Assembly: GCA_051961995.1 (NCBI GenBank)
Contig: JBQCCR010000076.1
Coordinates: forward strand, 1-18,208
Direction of reading: 5' to 3'
Origin: 66-474 sp051961995
Lineage (GTDB): Bacteria > Pseudomonadota > Gammaproteobacteria > Xanthomonadales > Rhodanobacteraceae
DNA length: 18,208 bases
A program made the position numbers and the translations under genes. Position 1 is the stretch's first letter. Each line of letters opens with the position of its first letter. This document shows, in pieces, positions 14,657 through 18,208 of this stretch. The notes under the pieces were generated by a model. That model was not told where the DNA came from. It worked only from the letters and a program-made list of their open reading frames with translations, and did no database searches.

Positions 14657-15199
14657 ATGAATCCGCAACCGCAAGAAGTGGTGGAGTTCTGGCGCGCGGC
14701 CGGCGCACTTCGCTGGTTCGCCCGCGATGCAGCGTTCGATGCCGAATGTGCGTCACGCTTTCTGCAGGCGCACCACGCCGCGGCGCGGCGCGAATTCGAA
14801 AACTGGATGGAGGATGCGCAGGGCGGACTGGCCCTGCTGATCCTGCTCGACCAGATTCCGCGCAACGTGTTCCGCGGCAGCCCCCATGCTTATGCGACCG
14901 ACGGACTTGCGCGCGCGTATGCACAGCGTGCGCTGGAGGCCGGGTTTGATGCACAGGTCGAACCGGCCTTGCGGGCGTTCTTCTATCTGCCGTTCGAACA
15001 TTCGGAAGACCTGGCCGATCAGGAGCGTGCGCTGTTCCTGCATCGTGCGCTGCCGGGCGAGAACCCCGACCGCTGGGCACGCATCCACCACGACATCATT
15101 CGCCGCTTCGGCCGTTTTCCGCATCGCAACGCCGTGCTGGGCCGGATCAGCACGCCGGAGGAACGGGCGTTCCTTGACTCCGGTGGTTTCAGCGGGTGA
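14657..15199 (+). CDS. DUF924 family protein
   Basis: A 180-residue, mainly alpha-helical cytoplasmic protein of DUF924, a widespread family with TPR-like helical structure and no established reaction. Family hallmarks visible here are VVEFWRAAG..RWFARDAAFD near the start, the LALLILLDQIPRNVFRGSPHAYATD motif (about 56-80), FFYLPFEHSEDLADQERAL, and the C-terminal HHDIIRRFGRFPHRNAVLGR with its FPHRN core. All are intact, and length is as expected. ATG 14657 follows a purine-rich GGACGGA. It is 43 bp after the cyclase gene in the same direction and may share its transcript. It converges on the SGNH hydrolase gene with only 35 bp between stops and no clear terminator. Confidence 0.88.
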   Translation: MNPQPQEVVEFWRAAGALRWFARDAAFDAECASRFLQAHHAAARREFENWMEDAQGGLALLILLDQIPRNVFRGSPHAYATDGLARAYAQRALEAGFDAQVEPALRAFFYLPFEHSEDLADQERALFLHRALPGENPDRWARIHHDIIRRFGRFPHRNAVLGRISTPEERAFLDSGGFSG

Positions 15200-15234
15200 G
15201 TCGGAGCTTTCGCGAACGTGCGCGGGGAAGCGAT

Positions 15235-15867
15235 TCAGGAATGGCGGCTTGCCACCCGTTGCAGCGCTTCACGCGCTACCGGCGCAATCGCTTCCACCCA
15301 GCGCGAATACTGCGCGCCGGAAGGATGCAGGCCATCGGCCGTGAGCAGGCCGCGCACGTCCGGCGCGCGCGAGATGCCGGTGATGTCCACGCATCGCGCG
15401 TGCCTTGCATCCGTTTCCGCCCGCGCGGCGGCATTGAAGGCATCAATGTCCGCGGCGACCTGCTGCGCATTGCGTCCTTCGCCGCGCGCGAACGGCGTCA
15501 CCCCCCAATCCGGGATCGAAACCACGATCACCCGCTGCGCATCGTGGTCGGCCAGCGCGATCGCGCGTTCCAGCAACGCGCGGAATTGCAGCCGGTATTC
15601 GTCCAGCGGGCGTCCGCGGTACTGGTTGTTGACGCCAATCAGCAGCGTCACCAGATGATAGGGCGGACGCAATTCCGCCTCGTCCATCGCGGCCGAGAGT
15701 TCGTCCGTCGTCCAGCCGGTGCGCGCAACGATCTGCGGCTCCGCAATGGCGACGCCTTCTCCGCGTAGGCGTCCGGCGAGCTGCACCGGCCAGCGTTCGG
15801 CTTCCGGCACGCCTTCACCGATGGTGTAGGAATCGCCCAGGGCGAGAAAGGCCCTTGTGTACGGCAT
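15235..15867 (-). CDS. SGNH/GDSL-type hydrolase
   Basis: A 210-residue alpha/beta hydrolase, probably an esterase or lipase-like enzyme. Block I is LALGDSYTIGEG (nucleophile Ser in GDSY, about residue 13). Block II glycine is in ARTGWTTDEL, block III reads IGVNN where GxND is canonical (the oxyanion Asn is kept), and block V is DGLHPSGAQY with the Asp-x-x-His pair. No signal peptide is visible, so a cytoplasmic location is likely, unlike TesA. The substrate cannot be deduced. It starts 30 bp after the aminotransferase gene in the same direction, with GGAG 11 bp upstream of the ATG, so both genes are probably one operon. Confidence 0.88.
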   Translation of the reverse strand: MPYTRAFLALGDSYTIGEGVPEAERWPVQLAGRLRGEGVAIAEPQIVARTGWTTDELSAAMDEAELRPPYHLVTLLIGVNNQYRGRPLDEYRLQFRALLERAIALADHDAQRVIVVSIPDWGVTPFARGEGRNAQQVAADIDAFNAAARAETDARHARCVDITGISRAPDVRGLLTADGLHPSGAQYSRWVEAIAPVAREALQRVASRHS

Positions 15868-15897
15868 CAGTGCGTACGCTCCATCGCGGGCACTGCG

Positions 15898-17139
15898 CTA
15901 AGCCACATGCCGGCGACGCGCCGGGCCGGCCATGCGCGTGAGCGTGCGTTCGATACGCGCCAACACCTCGGCAATTTGCGGCGCCTCCGGCAGCAGCGTC
16001 ATGCGGAAGTGGCGGCTGTCGGGCAGGTTGAAACTGCTGCCGGGCACCACCAGCGCGTGTTCCGCCTCCAGCAGTCGAAGCGCGAACGCCTCATCATCGA
16101 AATCCGGCAGCACGCCGGAACGAATCGCCGGGAATGCGTACAGCGCACCCTGCGGTTCGACGCATTCAAGGAACTCGCTGCGCGCCACGCCTTCCAGCAT
16201 CGCGCGTCGCGATTCGTGCAATCGCCCGCCCGGCGCAGTCAGCTCCCCGATGCTGTGGTCCGATTGCAGGGCGGGCGCGATCGCCCATTGGGCCGGCACG
16301 TTGGCGCACAGCCGCAATGCGGCGAGCAATTGCAGCGCATGCTGCAGCGGGCCCACGCATTTGCCATCGCCCGATAGCGACAGCCACCCCGCGCGCCAAC
16401 CGCAGGCGCGGTGAACCTTGGACAGTCCGGAAAACGACAGGCACGGCAGCTCGCCGGTTAGCGCAGCCAGCGGCGTAAACGCGGCATCGTCATAAAGAAT
16501 GCCATCGTAGATCTCATCGGAGAGCAGCAGAAGATTGCGCCGTGCGGCCAGTGCGACGATGCGCACCAGCAACTCGCGCGGATAGGTCGCGCCGGTTGGA
16601 TTATTCGGATTGATCAGCACGATCGCGCGCGTGCGTGGGCCGCACAGCGCTTCCATTTCATCCGCGTCCGGAAGGTGCGCGTGTGCTGCCGGGCAGGCGT
16701 AATGGCGCGGCACGCCGCCGTTCAAGAGCGTTGCGGCGCTCCACAGCGGATAATCGGGCGAGGGCAGCAGCACCTCGTCGCCGGGCTCCAGCAGCGCGCG
16801 CAGCGAGAGATCAATCAGCTCGCTGACGCCGTTGCCGATGAACACGCGCTCCGCATCCACCCCCTGCGCGCCGCGGGCGCACTGCTGGATGACGATCGCC
16901 TCGCGCGCCTCGTCCAGACCCTGCTCGTGGCAATAACCATCGCTCTGCGGCAGGTGTGCGGTGAACGCTTCCGCCAGCGCCGCCGGTGCACGAAAACCGA
17001 AGCGGCCCGGATTGCCGATGTTGAGTTTCAATACTTCGTGACCTGCCGACTCGATCTCGCGCGCGCGCCGTGCCAGCGCGCCGCGGATTTCATAACGCAC
17101 TTGCGCGAGCCGGGAACTGGGTGCGATGGATGCCTGCAT
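15898..17139 (-). CDS. AlaA-type PLP aminotransferase (class I/II)
   Basis: A fold-type I pyridoxal-phosphate aminotransferase of 413 residues, closest in my recollection to E. coli AlaA (glutamate-pyruvate aminotransferase). Matching stretches run through the protein: VRYEIRG, LKLNIGNPGRFGF, GNGVSELIDLSLRALL, PSPDYPLWSAA, INPNNPTGA, SDEIYDGILYDD, and the Schiff-base lysine K241 in FSGLSKVHRACGWRAGW, then LRLCANVPAQWAI and VVPGSSFNLPDSRHFRMTLLP. The activity is probably alanine or related amino-acid transamination; the specificity is not proven. I prefer ATG 17139, but GTG 17145 (two residues longer) is also possible since neither has a strong Shine-Dalgarno. It is divergent from rsgA and upstream of the SGNH hydrolase. 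Confidence 0.92.
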   Translation of the reverse strand: MQASIAPSSRLAQVRYEIRGALARRAREIESAGHEVLKLNIGNPGRFGFRAPAALAEAFTAHLPQSDGYCHEQGLDEAREAIVIQQCARGAQGVDAERVFIGNGVSELIDLSLRALLEPGDEVLLPSPDYPLWSAATLLNGGVPRHYACPAAHAHLPDADEMEALCGPRTRAIVLINPNNPTGATYPRELLVRIVALAARRNLLLLSDEIYDGILYDDAAFTPLAALTGELPCLSFSGLSKVHRACGWRAGWLSLSGDGKCVGPLQHALQLLAALRLCANVPAQWAIAPALQSDHSIGELTAPGGRLHESRRAMLEGVARSEFLECVEPQGALYAFPAIRSGVLPDFDDEAFALRLLEAEHALVVPGSSFNLPDSRHFRMTLLPEAPQIAEVLARIERTLTRMAGPARRRHVA

Positions 17140-17145
17140 GGACAC

Positions 17146-17242
17146 GCTCTGCTGAACTGGTCGCGAATGCTAGCAGCCCGATGAGGACGGATCGTGGTGT
17201 GATGATGACAATGCGCGGCGCGAAAGGCAGGATAATCGGGCG
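17146..17242. promoter_or_regulatory. Divergent promoter region, aminotransferase / rsgA
   Basis: The 97-bp spacer includes GATAAT (17231-17236), a good -10 match only 6 bp before the rsgA ATG, and AGGA (17229-17232), which could instead be the ribosome site. A TGCTAGCA palindrome lies near 17168-17175. Exact promoters are not resolved. Confidence 0.35.

Positions 17243-18208
<966 letters not shown>

Noticed and set aside
15655..15690. REP-like sequence (TAGGGCGGACGCAATTCCGCC)
   Set aside because: It lies inside the conserved part of the SGNH hydrolase (ELRPPYHLVTLL) and lacks the GTAG end and inverted partner, so the resemblance is chance.

Overview
The window is about 66-67 % G+C by eye and densely packed. 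Gene content and protein style (UDG, sigma-32, PriA, 67K-type SppA, RsgA and an AlaA-type aminotransferase, plus DUF3667, DUF4286, DUF4124 and DUF924 proteins) point to a chromosomal region of a gammaproteobacterium in the Lysobacterales (Xanthomonadales), probably Rhodanobacteraceae-like. I see no transposase, phage gene, CRISPR array, rRNA or tRNA. The region looks like core genome, not an island.

Layout. Bases 1-2686 (+) carry a tandem-receiver response regulator, ung and rpoH. The regulator and ung are separated by a REP-type palindrome (822-889) that fills almost the whole gap. rpoH has a well-placed sigma-70 promoter and ends in a rho-independent terminator. A second palindrome of the same family lies between rpoH and the convergent priA (- strand, 2892-5072). 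Upstream of priA is the only long gene-free stretch (5073-5412), which holds two consensus DnaA boxes as a perfect inverted repeat. Then come DUF4286 and DUF3667 (- strand, ATGA overlap), divergent from a MATE efflux gene and sppA (+). A small lipoprotein gene (-) is divergent from an SDR-ogt pair (+). A DUF4124 exported protein (-) is divergent from a 7TMR-DISM/GGDEF diguanylate cyclase and a DUF924 gene (+). Last are an SGNH hydrolase and an AlaA-type aminotransferase (-), divergent from rsgA (+), which runs off the window.

Functional themes. DNA maintenance (ung, priA, ogt), stress and envelope quality control (rpoH, sppA), signalling (tandem REC, c-di-GMP synthesis), ribosome assembly (rsgA) and small metabolic enzymes. 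The genes do not form one pathway, and I found no convincing new multi-gene system. The most interesting signals are regulatory or architectural: the DnaA-box palindrome upstream of priA, the REP element that supplies a stop codon and abuts the ung start, a pseudo-receiver domain, a possible structured rpoH leader, a diguanylate cyclase lacking its inhibitory site, and a zinc-ribbon/membrane protein of unknown function with a long coiled-coil-like loop.
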